A DNA stretch of 64,000 nt, taken from NCBI RefSeq assembly GCF_004137355.1, contig NZ_SDVB01000253.1, positions 496,001-560,000 on the forward strand. The letters are read 5' to 3'. Below the pieces are notes generated by a model, which was given only the letters and a program-made list of their open reading frames with translations, made no database searches and was not told where the DNA came from. Made by a program: the position numbers and the translations under genes. Shown piece after piece: positions 32,469 through 42,900 of this stretch (its first letter is position 1; the number at the start of each line of letters is the position of its first letter). Source of the DNA: Ciceribacter ferrooxidans (lineage in GTDB: Bacteria > Pseudomonadota > Alphaproteobacteria > Rhizobiales > Rhizobiaceae).

Positions 32469-33389
32469 ATGAGCTTTCGGTTTGCGCACGTGGCCCAGCG
32501 GCTGTTCGATACGCCGCTGATGTACGACCCGCGGAAGGCCGAGGCGTTCCTGCACGGGCTTGGGAGCCGGATCTCCGGCGATACGATCGTGATCACCAAT
32601 CCGGAAGGAGCGATCGATCACATAGCCGGCGCCAACGGCCGACCGCTCGCAGGCAAGCTCGGCGGGCGCATCGAACGGGCCTATACGCGCAGCAACATGC
32701 TACCGTTCGACATGGTCGACAATGTCGCCATCATTCCGGTCGAAGGGAGCCTCGTGCACAAGGGAGGGTGGACTGGCAGCATGTCCGGCGAGACCTCCTA
32801 TCAGGGGCTGCAGGCGCAGATCGCCATGGCGCGCAAGTCGAGCGCGGTGCGTGGCGTCGCGTTCGAATACGACAGTTACGGCGGCGAGGTGAACGGCGTT
32901 TTCGAGACGGCCTCCGGGATATCGCAGCTCTCGAAGGAGAAGCCGACGATCTCGATCCTGACGGACTGGGCCTATTCGGCCGGATACCTGCTCGCATCGC
33001 AAAGCCGTCAGATCGTCATGCCGCGTTACGGCGGGGCCGGGTCGATCGGGGTCATCATGATCCATGCCGACTATTCGCAGGCGCTCGACGACGCCGGCAT
33101 CAGGCTGACGATCATCCGGTCAGGCAAGAAGAAGGCTGACGGCAATCCCTATGAGCCACTCAACGCCGAGATCGCCGGCAAATGGCAGGCGCAGGCCGAC
33201 CTGATCCGGCAGGAGTTCGCCGGCGTCGTCGCGCAGGGCCGCAGTAACAGGATCACCAAAGCCAAGGCGCTCGCGACCGAGGCCGCCGTCTACGACGCCG
33301 GAGAGGCCGTCGCGATGGGGCTCGCCGATGCGATCGGCGATCCGGTCGAGGCCTTCGACGCCTTCGTCAGGGAAGTGAACCGGGGCTGA
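32469..33389 (+). CDS. prohead S49-type serine protease
   Basis: 306 residues of the SppA/GpC group. The nucleophile is Ser170 in DWAYSAGYLLAS, and the lysine partner is in the RSGKKK stretch (220-222). GGAGSIGVIMIH is a typical motif. It cuts scaffold and portal parts during prohead maturation. The scaffold is encoded next to it, as in lambda (gpC/Nu3), but here as a separate gene and not as an internal product of the protease gene. Confidence 0.88.
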   Translation: MSFRFAHVAQRLFDTPLMYDPRKAEAFLHGLGSRISGDTIVITNPEGAIDHIAGANGRPLAGKLGGRIERAYTRSNMLPFDMVDNVAIIPVEGSLVHKGGWTGSMSGETSYQGLQAQIAMARKSSAVRGVAFEYDSYGGEVNGVFETASGISQLSKEKPTISILTDWAYSAGYLLASQSRQIVMPRYGGAGSIGVIMIHADYSQALDDAGIRLTIIRSGKKKADGNPYEPLNAEIAGKWQAQADLIRQEFAGVVAQGRSNRITKAKALATEAAVYDAGEAVAMGLADAIGDPVEAFDAFVREVNRG

Positions 33390-33417
33390 CCGCCCGGCCA
33401 TACCGCAGGAGACCATC

Positions 33418-34011
33418 ATGGCAAGTCTGCTTGCTACCATCCGGGCCGCTGTGCGTCCCGGATCGCAACCCGATGCCCTCGACGCGATCGAGGGAGAACC
33501 GGATGCCTCGGCGTCCATCCTCGAAGAGCCTCATAGCGAGGCACAACACACCGGAGGTGACATGTCTGTGAACCAGACTGTGGCCGGTGCAGCGCAGGCT
33601 GCAACCGAAACCATCGCCGCCGTTGCCGCCGCATCCGGTGGTAACGACGGCTTCAAGGCAGCCGTGGATCGCTTCAGCGCGGTCCTCGGCGCAGACGGCA
33701 TCAAGGGCGATGCCAGGCGAATGAGCGCCGCGCTCGACCTCGCCACGGCTTCGCCCGATATGGCCGCGGACGCTGTCGTCTCGTTCGTGACCGACAACGT
33801 CCCGGCCAGCACGACCGCGGCCGCGCCCGACGGGACTCCGGCAGCCGCCGAGGCCTCCGCGCCGCAGCAAAGGCCAGCAGCTGGCGCCTATGAGGCGCAG
33901 GTTCAGGCGGCTGCAAACCTCGCTATGGCGGGGAATCAGTCGCCGATGGCCGAAAGCGGGCTTCACAAGGCCGTCACTGCCCGCATCGAGGCCATGAAGT
34001 CGGCGCGCTGA
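33418..34011 (+). CDS. scaffold-like protein with internal second start
   Basis: 197 residues: an Ala/Asp-rich, low-complexity protein of the kind used as capsid scaffold, placed between protease and decoration genes like Nu3. Two in-frame starts have good ribosome sites: ATG 33418 after AGGAG and ATG 33562 after GGAGGTGAC, 48 codons later. A full and a short form may both be made. The body has a conserved-looking part (FKAAVDRFSAVLGADGIKGDARRM) and an Ala/Pro-rich linker. Confidence 0.65.
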   Translation: MASLLATIRAAVRPGSQPDALDAIEGEPDASASILEEPHSEAQHTGGDMSVNQTVAGAAQAATETIAAVAAASGGNDGFKAAVDRFSAVLGADGIKGDARRMSAALDLATASPDMAADAVVSFVTDNVPASTTAAAPDGTPAAAEASAPQQRPAAGAYEAQVQAAANLAMAGNQSPMAESGLHKAVTARIEAMKSAR

Positions 34012-34039
34012 CCCGACCTGAACCAATAGGAGAATTGCG

Positions 34040-34750
34040 ATGTCTCTCGGAGTATTCAAGGCCACGCGGCCGGTTCAGGTTTCTGACCTGGTGAAGCGTG
34101 AAATCGATATGGAACTGTGCCGCGAGCGGTTCACGCTTCTCGCCGGAGACGGGGCGGCGCGTAGCGTCGAGCTCGGCACGCCGCTCGGCAAGATCAGCGC
34201 GAGCGGGACGATCACAGCCACGCAGGCGGCGGTTGCCGGGAACACCGGCGATGGCACGCTGACGCTCGCCAACCCTGCATTTGCCGATGGTGCGAAGACC
34301 GGCGTCTACACCGTTACCTGCACCACTGGCGGGGCGGACGGAACGTCGAAGTTTCGCGTCGAAGATCCAGACGGCGTCCTTGTCGGCACTGCGACCGGCG
34401 GCGCTGCCTTCGACAAGGCGGTCAAGTTCACGATCGCCGGTGGCGCGACGGCATTCGTGGCCGGTGACGCCTTTACGGTCACTCTCGCCCGCGCAGCCGG
34501 CGCCAACGACGCGAAGGTGAAGGAATGGGACCCGGCGGCGACGGACGGTTCCGAAGTCATCTGGGGTTTTTCGCTGCGGTCCGTGACCGCCGCGGACGGT
34601 GTCGACAACACCACCGACGGCCTCGCCATTCGCCGCATGTCGGTCCTTCGCTCGCTGGCCATCAAGTGGCCTGCGGGAACGACCGATGCCCAGAAAGCCG
34701 CAGCGCTCTCCGACATCGAAGAACGTCTGGTGCTGGTCGCCCGCACCTGA
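34040..34750 (+). CDS. head decoration protein (gpD-like)
   Basis: 236 residues. The N-terminal part and the C-terminal half (EWDPAATDGSEVIWGFSLRSVTAADG) fit the lambda gpD type that caps the capsid three-fold points. Inside (about residues 50-150) is an added beta-rich, Thr/Ala/Gly domain; lambda gpD has only 110 residues. Directly before the major capsid gene. Confidence 0.8.
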   Translation: MSLGVFKATRPVQVSDLVKREIDMELCRERFTLLAGDGAARSVELGTPLGKISASGTITATQAAVAGNTGDGTLTLANPAFADGAKTGVYTVTCTTGGADGTSKFRVEDPDGVLVGTATGGAAFDKAVKFTIAGGATAFVAGDAFTVTLARAAGANDAKVKEWDPAATDGSEVIWGFSLRSVTAADGVDNTTDGLAIRRMSVLRSLAIKWPAGTTDAQKAAALSDIEERLVLVART

Positions 34751-34795
34751 TCCACAATCGGAAGGGGCTATAGCCCCGCATGAAAGGTCATTGTC

Positions 34796-35848
34796 ATGCC
34801 TGAAATTCTTCTCCCCTACACCGATGTGGAACTGACCGAGGAGGTCAACCGCATCCCCAACACCTACGGGCTGATCAACGCCCTCAATCTTGCCCCGTCC
34901 GAGACGAAGGGTTCCCGCTATGTGCGGATCGGCTATCGCGACGGACAGATCTACGTGCTGGCGGCCGAGCCGCGCGGTGCGCCCGGCGATGTCGGTGAGA
35001 ACGACACCGAGAACTCGATCATCTTCGAGATCCCCCACTTCCCGCATATCGATTTCATCGGTCCCGACGACATCGACAATGTCCTCGAGATCGTCAACGG
35101 GCAGATCACCCCGGCATCGCTCGACCGGGAAGTCGCCCGCAAGCTCGACACCATTCGGCGCAAGCACGGCATCACGCGCGAGTATGTGCGGCTCGGCATG
35201 CTGAAGGGGCTCATCAAGGACGGCAAGGGCCGCACGCTCTACGACCTTTATGACGTCTTCGGGATCACGAAGAAGACGGTCGATTTCACGCTCGGCACGG
35301 CGGGCACCAACATCATGGACAAGTGCGAAGAGGTGCGCGACCACATCCAGACGAACCTGAAGGGCGAAACGAGCAACGGCATCGAGGTCATCGTTTCTCC
35401 GACATACTTCAGCAAGTTTGTTGCGCACCCGAATGTGGAGAAGTTCTGGCTGCAGGCGCAGAACTCCACCTACCATACGGAGATCACCCGCTCCAATCTC
35501 GGCGGTAACTGGGGCCGCAGCCTTCTGTTCGGCGAGATCCTCTGGCGTGAGTACAAAGGCTCTCTGCCGGTCAAGAGCGCATCCGGCGAAATCACGTCGG
35601 AACCGAATGTCGCGGCAAACATGGGCCACGCATTCCCGACGGGCACCCAGAACATGATGCGTACCTATGACGGCCCCGTCTACCACATCAACCGGCTGAA
35701 CCAGCCCATCGACGGCACGGCCGAGCCGATCCTCGTCACGACGAAGGAACTGGCGCATGGCGCCGGCTACGAACTGAAGTCGCAGTCCAACATTCTGGCC
35801 ATCTGCAAACAGCCGGAATGCCAGGTGGAAGTCACGACTTCGAACTGA
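34796..35848 (+). CDS. major capsid protein, lambda gpE family
   Basis: 350 residues, close to lambda gpE (341). The pattern MPEILLPYTDVELTEEVNRIPNTYG at the N-terminus in parts, LDTIRRKHGITREYVRLGMLKG and NLGGNWGRSLLFGEILWREYKG are usual for this family (HK97 fold). It forms the capsid shell. A strong hairpin follows the stop. Confidence 0.92.
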   Translation: MPEILLPYTDVELTEEVNRIPNTYGLINALNLAPSETKGSRYVRIGYRDGQIYVLAAEPRGAPGDVGENDTENSIIFEIPHFPHIDFIGPDDIDNVLEIVNGQITPASLDREVARKLDTIRRKHGITREYVRLGMLKGLIKDGKGRTLYDLYDVFGITKKTVDFTLGTAGTNIMDKCEEVRDHIQTNLKGETSNGIEVIVSPTYFSKFVAHPNVEKFWLQAQNSTYHTEITRSNLGGNWGRSLLFGEILWREYKGSLPVKSASGEITSEPNVAANMGHAFPTGTQNMMRTYDGPVYHINRLNQPIDGTAEPILVTTKELAHGAGYELKSQSNILAICKQPECQVEVTTSN

Positions 35849-35851
35849 CGA

Positions 35852-35882
35852 CAGACGTGACCGGTTTGGCCGGTCACGTCTG
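35852..35882. terminator. hairpin after major capsid gene
   Basis: CAGACGTGACCGG and CCGGTCACGTCTG form a perfect 13-bp stem with a 5-nt loop, four bases after the capsid stop. There is no T-run; it can be a partial terminator or a 3' stabiliser that raises capsid mRNA relative to downstream genes. Confidence 0.6.
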
Positions 35883-35902
35883 CCAAACGAGGAGTTGACA
35901 CC

Positions 35903-36286
35903 GTGGACTTCAAGACCACCCGGGCGCGCCTACCGTCGATGACGCGGGAGGTGTTCGGGGAGCCGTGCACGATCATTCCGATGGCCGAAGGCCGTCTGAA
36001 GAGCGGACCGGACGGGACACGCACGCAGCAGAGCGGCGTTGCGGGGCGTTTCGACTTCAATCCGGAGGAATTCGCGCTCGGCGGCGGGCGGAGCACGGGA
36101 GAGCGGGCGAAGGTCGCGGGCGAAAGCGCGACGGTCAGCTTCGACCGTGCTGCACTCGCCTGGGTGCCGCAGTCTCCCGACCGGGTGTCGCGCGTTCGCG
36201 ACGGCGTGACCGAGGTTTACGAGATCGTCCGGCCCGGTCGCGACGGCTCGAACGTCGTCATTTTCCATCTTTCGAGAGTGTCCTGA
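35903..36286 (+). CDS. head-tail connector-like protein
   Basis: 127 residues; position right after the major capsid gene is that of lambda FI/FII. Contents are beta-rich (VAGRFDFNPEEFALGGG.., DRVSRVRDGVTEVYEIVRPGRDG), fitting an FII-like neck protein. Start 35903 is an ATG in the right distance of GAGGAG-like bases. Confidence 0.6.
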   Translation: MDFKTTRARLPSMTREVFGEPCTIIPMAEGRLKSGPDGTRTQQSGVAGRFDFNPEEFALGGGRSTGERAKVAGESATVSFDRAALAWVPQSPDRVSRVRDGVTEVYEIVRPGRDGSNVVIFHLSRVS

Positions 36287-37065
36287 TGGGTGTGGTTCGG
36301 CAGCTCATACAGATCGCGTTCACGGAAGCCGTGCGCGGGCGGACGATTGCCGGCGATGCCGTGCATGACAGCCTGATCAAGGCCCTGCCGCAGATCATGG
36401 ACGGCGAGACGCACCCGGTCATTGCCGTGTCGATCGAGGATTGCGTGAGCGACAACGCAAGCGGGCTCTTTCGCACCGACACGTCGATGACGCTGATGCT
36501 GCAGCTGGCGATCGCGAAATCCGTGACCGTGCCGGTTACCATCGGTCAGGGCGAAAACGCCGTGACCACCGCGCTCGAGATCGGCGACACGGACGCGGCG
36601 CTGGAAGCCGCGCTCAACCTGCTCGACCGGCAGTGGCGGATCGCGCTCTCCGACCCGAACAACGCCTGGGCCGAACTCTTCCGGCTGCTGGTGCCGACGG
36701 TCGGCAAGGTGAGCGACATCCGGCTGACCGACCCTGAAACCGGCAGAAAGCACGCGGCGCGGATCGTCGAGATCGCGATCGAGCCGATCGCGGAACCCTA
36801 CCCCGGGCAGGGCGACACGGAGATCGTGCGGCAGGGGCTTGAGCAGGTCGCGGCTGTTCCCGACTACGCGGACCTCGCGGCCATCTTTTCAGATTCGCTC
36901 GATGCCGGTGCGGATCTCTATCTCTGGCAGGTCGTGCAGGGGCGCCTGCTTTCGACCGCGCCGGTGCCGGCGCTGATCGGGGTCGGGACGCCCGACGACG
37001 GACAGGAAGTGCTGATCTCGGACGCGACGCTCGAGATCGGCGGCCAGATCGAAGGGCAGGCATGA
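36286..37065 (+). CDS. tail-completion-like phage protein
   Basis: 259 residues. The first base of the ATG is the last base of the previous stop (TGATG). N-terminal 60 residues: QLIQIAFTEAVRGRTIAGDAVHDS; no clear family. Located at the seam between the lambda-type head genes and the P2-type baseplate genes, so an adaptor or terminator protein of the tail is likely. Confidence 0.55.
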   Translation: MGVVRQLIQIAFTEAVRGRTIAGDAVHDSLIKALPQIMDGETHPVIAVSIEDCVSDNASGLFRTDTSMTLMLQLAIAKSVTVPVTIGQGENAVTTALEIGDTDAALEAALNLLDRQWRIALSDPNNAWAELFRLLVPTVGKVSDIRLTDPETGRKHAARIVEIAIEPIAEPYPGQGDTEIVRQGLEQVAAVPDYADLAAIFSDSLDAGADLYLWQVVQGRLLSTAPVPALIGVGTPDDGQEVLISDATLEIGGQIEGQA

Positions 37066-37066
37066 G

Positions 37067-37609
37067 ATGCACGACGATGACCTGGTGCGGATCATTCTGT
37101 CGCTGCGCAACGAGGTCCGCAGCCTCAGGCGCGCGGTTCAGGGCATGCAGCGCTTCGGGACCGTCCATTCCGTGGACGGAGACGAGCGGCGGGTGCAGTT
37201 GCGGCTCGCCGGCGAGGACGGATCGGAATTCCTCTCGCCGAAGCGGCCATGGGCGGATTTCGCCGGGGCCGAGAAATCGTGGCGGCCGCCGAGCGAAGGG
37301 CAACAGATGCTGATACTTTCGCCCTTCGGCGACATGCGGCAGGGGATCGCCGTGCCGCTCACCTTCTCCAATGCAAACCCGGCGCCGACCAGTGCGCTCG
37401 ATGCCCGTATCCTTTCCGCCTTCGGAGACGGCCTGATCGGCTTCACCGCAGGCGGTGACGAGGCACAGGTCTTTGCCGGAAAGGTCGATCTCGGCGCGGC
37501 GGGCGGACAGCGCGTCGCCCGGGTCGGTGACAAGGTGCATGTGGCCACCGGCTCGTCCGCCGGCCTGTGGCCGATCGTCGAGGGTTCGGACAAGGTGTTT
37601 GCGGCATGA
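37067..37609 (+). CDS. baseplate assembly protein V (spike)
   Basis: 180 residues of the gpV type: an N-terminal helix (LSLRNEVRSLRRAVQGMQ), an OB-like part (RFGTVHSVDGDERRVQLRLAGED) and W..P..GQQMLILSPFGD, with a beta-rich C-terminus. In P2 gpV is the membrane-piercing spike at the tip of the contractile tail. First gene of the P2-like block V-W-J-I. Confidence 0.85.
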   Translation: MHDDDLVRIILSLRNEVRSLRRAVQGMQRFGTVHSVDGDERRVQLRLAGEDGSEFLSPKRPWADFAGAEKSWRPPSEGQQMLILSPFGDMRQGIAVPLTFSNANPAPTSALDARILSAFGDGLIGFTAGGDEAQVFAGKVDLGAAGGQRVARVGDKVHVATGSSAGLWPIVEGSDKVFAA

Positions 37610-37998
37610 CGCAGTTCGGCATGGACAGGCACAGCGGCCGGTGGATTTCCGGATGGGCATCGGTCGCGCAGGCGATCGAGGTTCTGCTGACCACCCGCTA
37701 TTTCGAGCGGGTGCTGCGCGAATATGTCGGCTCGCCGCTTCCGGCGCTGCTCGGCGAGACGGCGAACCTCGAAACTGTCTCGAAATTTCGCTGGGCGATC
37801 GCAATCACGATCCTGCTTTTCGAGCCGCGCTTTCTGCCGACGCAGATCGCGATGACCGAACTCGACAGGCCCGGCAATTCCAGCTGGATCATCCGCGGCA
37901 AGTATCGGCCGCGGGCCCATCTCGGCGACCTCACGGAGGCCGGCGAGGTCACCCTCACCATCGGCGCCAGCGGCGCCGGCCAGATCGTAGCCGGATAG
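37606..37998 (+). CDS. baseplate protein W (gp25-like)
   Basis: 130 residues from ATG 37606. Typical for gpW/gp25: QAIEVLLTTRYFERVLREYVGS near the N-terminus and FLPTQIAMTELDRPGNSSW. Baseplate wedge part that starts sheath assembly. Coupled by ATGA to gene V. Confidence 0.85.
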   Translation: MTQFGMDRHSGRWISGWASVAQAIEVLLTTRYFERVLREYVGSPLPALLGETANLETVSKFRWAIAITILLFEPRFLPTQIAMTELDRPGNSSWIIRGKYRPRAHLGDLTEAGEVTLTIGASGAGQIVAG

Positions 37999-38000
37999 AC

Positions 38001-38852
38001 ATGGTCGACCTTTCACTTCTTCCCGCTCCGGCGATGATCGAAACGATCGACGCCGAGGCGATCATCACGCGCATGGCGACCGCTTTCACGGCGTGGGCGC
38101 TCGACGAGCACGGCGTCGACGTCTCGGGGATCGTCTCGCTGGAGGGCGAACCGCTCGCCGTCCAGATGCAGTTCTACGCCTATGAGGAAGCGCAACTGCG
38201 TGCCGCCTTCAACGACGTGCTGAAATCGACGCTGCTCGCATTCGCGGCCGGAACGGATCTCGACCACGTGGCCGCAGACCACGGCGTGACGCGCCTTGCG
38301 GGGGAGGGAGACGACCAGCTCCGCAGCCGCGTCATCCTCGCCGACCAGGGCAACTCGGCCGCCGGATCGGAAGAATGGTACGCGTTTCACGCCCGGTCTG
38401 CCTCTGTCGAGGTTGCCAATGTCGCGGTCTACCGCAAGGGCACCGGACCTGAAATCGAACTGGCGGTGCTTTCCACGGCCGCCGACGGTGTTGCGAGCGA
38501 GGACCTGCTTCTGGCGGTGCGCACTGTCGTCACCTCGCCATCCGTCCGGGCGCTCAACGACGTGGTGACGGTGGTCGCGGCGACGCGCGTCTTCGTCGAC
38601 GTGACCGCCGACATCTGGCTTCTGCCCCAGACGCCGATGGCCGTGTTCGACGGCCTCGAAGCGGAGCTACGTGCGGCGCTCACATCAGAGGGCGGGATCG
38701 GCTTCGACGTCAACGAGGCCTGGATCAAGGCGAAGCTGATGCGGGCAGGGGTCGCGAATGTATCGCTCACGATCAGTGACATCGTCGTCGCCGACAACAT
38801 CGCCGCAACGATCGGGACGGTGACGCTCACCTACAAGGGCCGGATGCGGTGA
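38001..38852 (+). CDS. baseplate protein J
   Basis: 283 residues. Contains GTDLDHVAADHGVTRLAGE, the usual gpJ entry, and DDQLRSRVILADQ. Forms with gpI and gpW the baseplate wedge of P2-type tails. Starts two bases after gene W and overlaps gene I. Confidence 0.88.
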   Translation: MVDLSLLPAPAMIETIDAEAIITRMATAFTAWALDEHGVDVSGIVSLEGEPLAVQMQFYAYEEAQLRAAFNDVLKSTLLAFAAGTDLDHVAADHGVTRLAGEGDDQLRSRVILADQGNSAAGSEEWYAFHARSASVEVANVAVYRKGTGPEIELAVLSTAADGVASEDLLLAVRTVVTSPSVRALNDVVTVVAATRVFVDVTADIWLLPQTPMAVFDGLEAELRAALTSEGGIGFDVNEAWIKAKLMRAGVANVSLTISDIVVADNIAATIGTVTLTYKGRMR

Positions 38853-39937
38853 CGGAAGACCTCCTGCCGGACAACCGCACGATCCTCGAGGAGGCGCTCG
38901 CGGTCGCCACCGACCCTCTTCCGGTCGTCTCCGGGACGATCGAGGGTGCCCGCGGCTATCGCTATGCCCGCCCGCTCAACGCCAGCGTGGCGCCGTGGCT
39001 CGTCTACGAATACGGGCTCGGCCCGATCTCGGAGTATTTCGCGACCGTCGAGGACCTGATCGACCTCGGCCGCGCCTGGCAGCGGATCAGGGGGACGCCT
39101 GCCGCCCTGAAGACGGCGCTGGGCTGGATCGGCTACGGCGCTCCCGTCGTCGAGGACCAGGTGACCGGCCGGCGCCGGTGGCACCTCTATCAGATCGGCA
39201 TGGGAGCGCTTCCGGGTGCGGACGAAAGCCGCAAACTGGCGGATGCCGAGCATCTGGCGAGCATATCGGACCCGGCGCGCTCGGAAATGTTCCGCGGGTA
39301 TCACGGCTATGACGTCCGGGCCATGGTCTGGGGCGGCAAGCGGTTCGGGGACGCCCTCCTCGGTGACAGTTCCGGCGTCCGGATCAACGGCGGTTCCGTC
39401 AAGTGGAGCCATGGACGGAGTCATGCCGTCGAGGTCGCCGGAGCGGTCACGGACTGGGCGTATTTCGGGTGGGACGATGCGCTTGCCGACACGGTGACGG
39501 CCTCCGGGACATGGTCTGACACGCTGAGCTGGGACACCCCCATGCTCTACTGGGACGGGACCGCTGCCGAGGCGGCCGTGAAGACATGGCTCATCCTTCA
39601 GCGGCAGGCGCATCTCGTCTTCCGCGACGGAAACGGTGCCGCAATCGGCTACGCCCGCGTGATCCGTGTCGCCACCGACAATTCGTCCGCAGCGCTCGCA
39701 CCATCGGTCATCTACCAGGTCCGGACGGGTTTCGGCGACGGGGACGGGAAAACCGCCGCGTCGGTCGGGGTCATTTACGACCTCATCACCCGTGACGGCG
39801 TCAAGCCCGCGAAGAGCTGGCTTGTTCCCTCCGAGGTCGTGCCCGCGTCAGGGGTCGATGTCGGCTCCGGTGCCTTTGCCCACACATTCCAGCGGACCGT
39901 TCGCGAGACGGTCACGCTCACCCTCACCATTTCCTGA
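38849..39937 (+). CDS. tail protein I-like (baseplate)
   Basis: 362 residues, longer than P2 gpI (about 180). The first 130 residues match the gpI type (NRTILEEALAVATDPLPV.., ASVAPWLVYEYGLGPISEYF, WQRIRGTPAALKTAL). The extra C-terminal half is beta-rich and unique, perhaps a fibre attachment domain. It links the baseplate with tail fibres. Confidence 0.8.
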   Translation: MTEDLLPDNRTILEEALAVATDPLPVVSGTIEGARGYRYARPLNASVAPWLVYEYGLGPISEYFATVEDLIDLGRAWQRIRGTPAALKTALGWIGYGAPVVEDQVTGRRRWHLYQIGMGALPGADESRKLADAEHLASISDPARSEMFRGYHGYDVRAMVWGGKRFGDALLGDSSGVRINGGSVKWSHGRSHAVEVAGAVTDWAYFGWDDALADTVTASGTWSDTLSWDTPMLYWDGTAAEAAVKTWLILQRQAHLVFRDGNGAAIGYARVIRVATDNSSAALAPSVIYQVRTGFGDGDGKTAASVGVIYDLITRDGVKPAKSWLVPSEVVPASGVDVGSGAFAHTFQRTVRETVTLTLTIS

Positions 39938-39946
39938 GAGCGGATC

Positions 39947-42900
39947 ATGACCACGAACGTCTTCGACACCGTCGCCCACCCGGATCTGGCCAACGTCCAT
40001 GACCGTAGCGGCGACCGTCCGGCCATAGACCGCGTCTACTTCGGGGAAGGGGACTTTTCCCAAGCCGCAGACCTCAACGAGGCCCTCTCGATCGAGGAGC
40101 GGAAGCGGGCCGCAATCGGCGACCTCATCGCCAAGGACGGCGATCGGCTGTCCGGCGGCGACATCATCGTCGATGTTGCCACGTCGACCGTTCAGATCTC
40201 GGCCGGTTCGCTCTATGTCCGCGGTGCTCCGCGCTCCGTCGACGAGGCCGTCCTTACCTCTGTCCCCATGACTGGCGACGTCGAGCTCGGCGTCCGTGTC
40301 GTGGTCACTCCGATCACGGCCGATGACGACGAAATCTTCTATGGACTTGTTCCGGGGGTGGAGAGCTACGGCGAGCCCGGTGCCGTGCGGACGACGATGT
40401 CGGTCACCTGGGCATTCGAGAGCGATGGTGGCGCAGGCGAATTCTACCGCTACGCCCTGCTTCGCGACGGTCAGGTCATTTCGCAGTCCGCGCCGCCGAC
40501 CCTGACGGGCGTGCAGAAGCAGATCGGCGTCTACGACTACGATGCCCATGGCAACTACATCGTCCGTGGATGCTCGGTGAAGGCGCTCGGCCTCAACGGC
40601 ACGAAGCGCATCTTCTCGATCGGCGCCGGCGTCTGCAACGTGCAGGGCGCCAAGGTGAACCGGGAGGCCGACAATCGCTTCGAGGTCGAGGAAGAACCCG
40701 ACCTGGCAACCGTCGATCTCGAGCCGCACACCTTTCAGAGCGGCGGTACCGGGACGGCCGTAATCACGGTCCGGCATGGCCCGATTGCGGCGATCAACAC
40801 GCTGACGGTCACCAAGGAAAAGACGGTGACCATCACCAAGGGAACCGCAGGGTCAATTGACGCTCTGCCGGATACAGGTGTTGTATCCATCCTCGAGGTG
40901 ACGCAGGGCGCGACAACCTATGTCGTTACCTCGGACTACACCCGCAACGGAGACGCCGTTGATTGGTCCCCGGCTGGTGATGAGCCGGCGACCAGCTCAA
41001 GCTACACGGTGAAGTACCGCTATTATGACGCCGTCATCGCGGATAGCTTCACCAGCACGACAGTCACCGTTACCGGTGGCGTCGACAACACTGATGTCTT
41101 CCTCGGTTACACCTACAAGCTGCCGCGTCACGACAAGATCCTGATCCTATCCGACGGCAGCTTCAGCTACCTCAAGGGGCAGTCATCCCCGGAAAACCCT
41201 CATCCTCCGCATGAGCCGGAGGATGGCCTGGCACTCTGCACCGTCAAGAACGACTGGTACAACACACCGGAGATCGTCAATGACGGGGTCCGGGCGCTGG
41301 ATTTCAGGCGGTTGAACCAGTTGCAGACCCGGCTCGAGCAGACGATCGACATGGTGCTGCTGGAGCGGCTGAAATCCGACGCCAATGCGCGCGCCGCCGG
41401 GCCGACGCTCGGGATCTTCACCGATCCGTTCTGGGACGACAGCCGGCGCGATCTCGGCGAGACACAGGACGCCGCGTGCTTCGACGGGACCTTGCAGATC
41501 GCTATTACCCCGGACGTTCGGTCCATTCGACTGCCGTCGATCGGCATGCTCGACTATGCCGAAGCGACGGTGATCAACCAGAGCCTCTACACGGCCTGCA
41601 TGAAGATCAACCCGTACATGAACTTCTCGCCGGTCCCGCCGTCGATCACGATCGAGCCGTCGAGCGACTTCTGGACGGAAACGGCAACCGTCACTCTGTC
41701 GGATGTAACGCAGGTATTCGGTAGCGGAAACAAGACAAGGATACGGTCTTCGGTGACGTCCGAAACCGTAGCCGACACGGCAATCGCCTATCTTCGACAG
41801 ATCCCGATCACGTTCACGGTTTCCGGTCTTGGGGCGGGCGAGGCGCTCGCAAGCCTCAGCTTCGACGGGGTCGACGTCAATCCGGGCGGGATCGTCGCCA
41901 ATGCCGAAGGGGTGGCAACCGGTTCCTTCGTCATCCCGGCCCATGTCGCGGCCGGCACGAAGACGGTGCGGGCATCGGGTGCCGCGGGCCTGGCATGTTC
42001 TACCACCTTCCGGGGCGAGGGTCGGCTAGAGACGACGACACAGCAGACCACGACCGTGTTGGAGAGATTCTCCACTGTGGTTGTCCGCCGCCCAGTCATG
42101 CGGGAAAGCTCAGAGCGGAATAGCGACCCGCAGGCGCAGAGCTTCGCTCTGCAGACCGGCCGCTTCATCACCTCGCTCGATCTCCGCTTCTGCAAGATCG
42201 GCAATCGGGCGAACCCTGTCGACATCGACATTGTGACCATGGAGAACGGGTTGCCGACGCAAACCGCCGTCGCAACTGCTCGTCTCTCCATGTTCGGTGT
42301 CGTCGCCAACACCTGGACACGGATCAGGTTCGATCATCCGGTCTATATCCCGGCTGACACCTATGTCGCCTTCGTGGTGCGCACCGACGATGGTGAACAC
42401 TCGGTTTCCATCGCCAATCTCGGTGATTTCGATGCCGCCAATCAGCGGTGGGTATCTGCCCAGCCCTATGTCGTAGGGGATCGTTTCGACGGCTCCAACA
42501 ACTACTCCTGGCTCGTCCATCCGGATAGCGACATCACCTTCCGCGCCAACGCAGCTGCGTTCGGGCCGGCGTCGAAGACGATCCTGCTCGGCACATTTGC
42601 GGTCACAAACCTCTCGGATGTGCTGATCCTGGCGGATGTCATCCTGCCGGAGGCATCCTGTTCCGTCGTGTTCAAGGTGAAGATTGGGTCGGCAACATAC
42701 ACGCTTTCGGCAGAGCAGACGCTCGAATTGACGTCCTTCTTCACCGGGGCCGTCACCGTGAGCGCGGTGCTGACCGGAGACGCAAGGGTATCGCCGGTCC
42801 TCTCGCGCGACATCAACATCGTCTTCGGCACCATGAAGGCATCCGGCCGCTATGTCGGGCTCGGTTTCACCATGGGCGATCCGGTGCAACTGGATATCGT

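Noticed and set aside
34764-34777. Palindrome GGGGCTATAGCCCC before the major capsid gene
   Set aside because: Too short and without T-run or known operator match; may be a small mRNA hairpin but not supported as a terminator.
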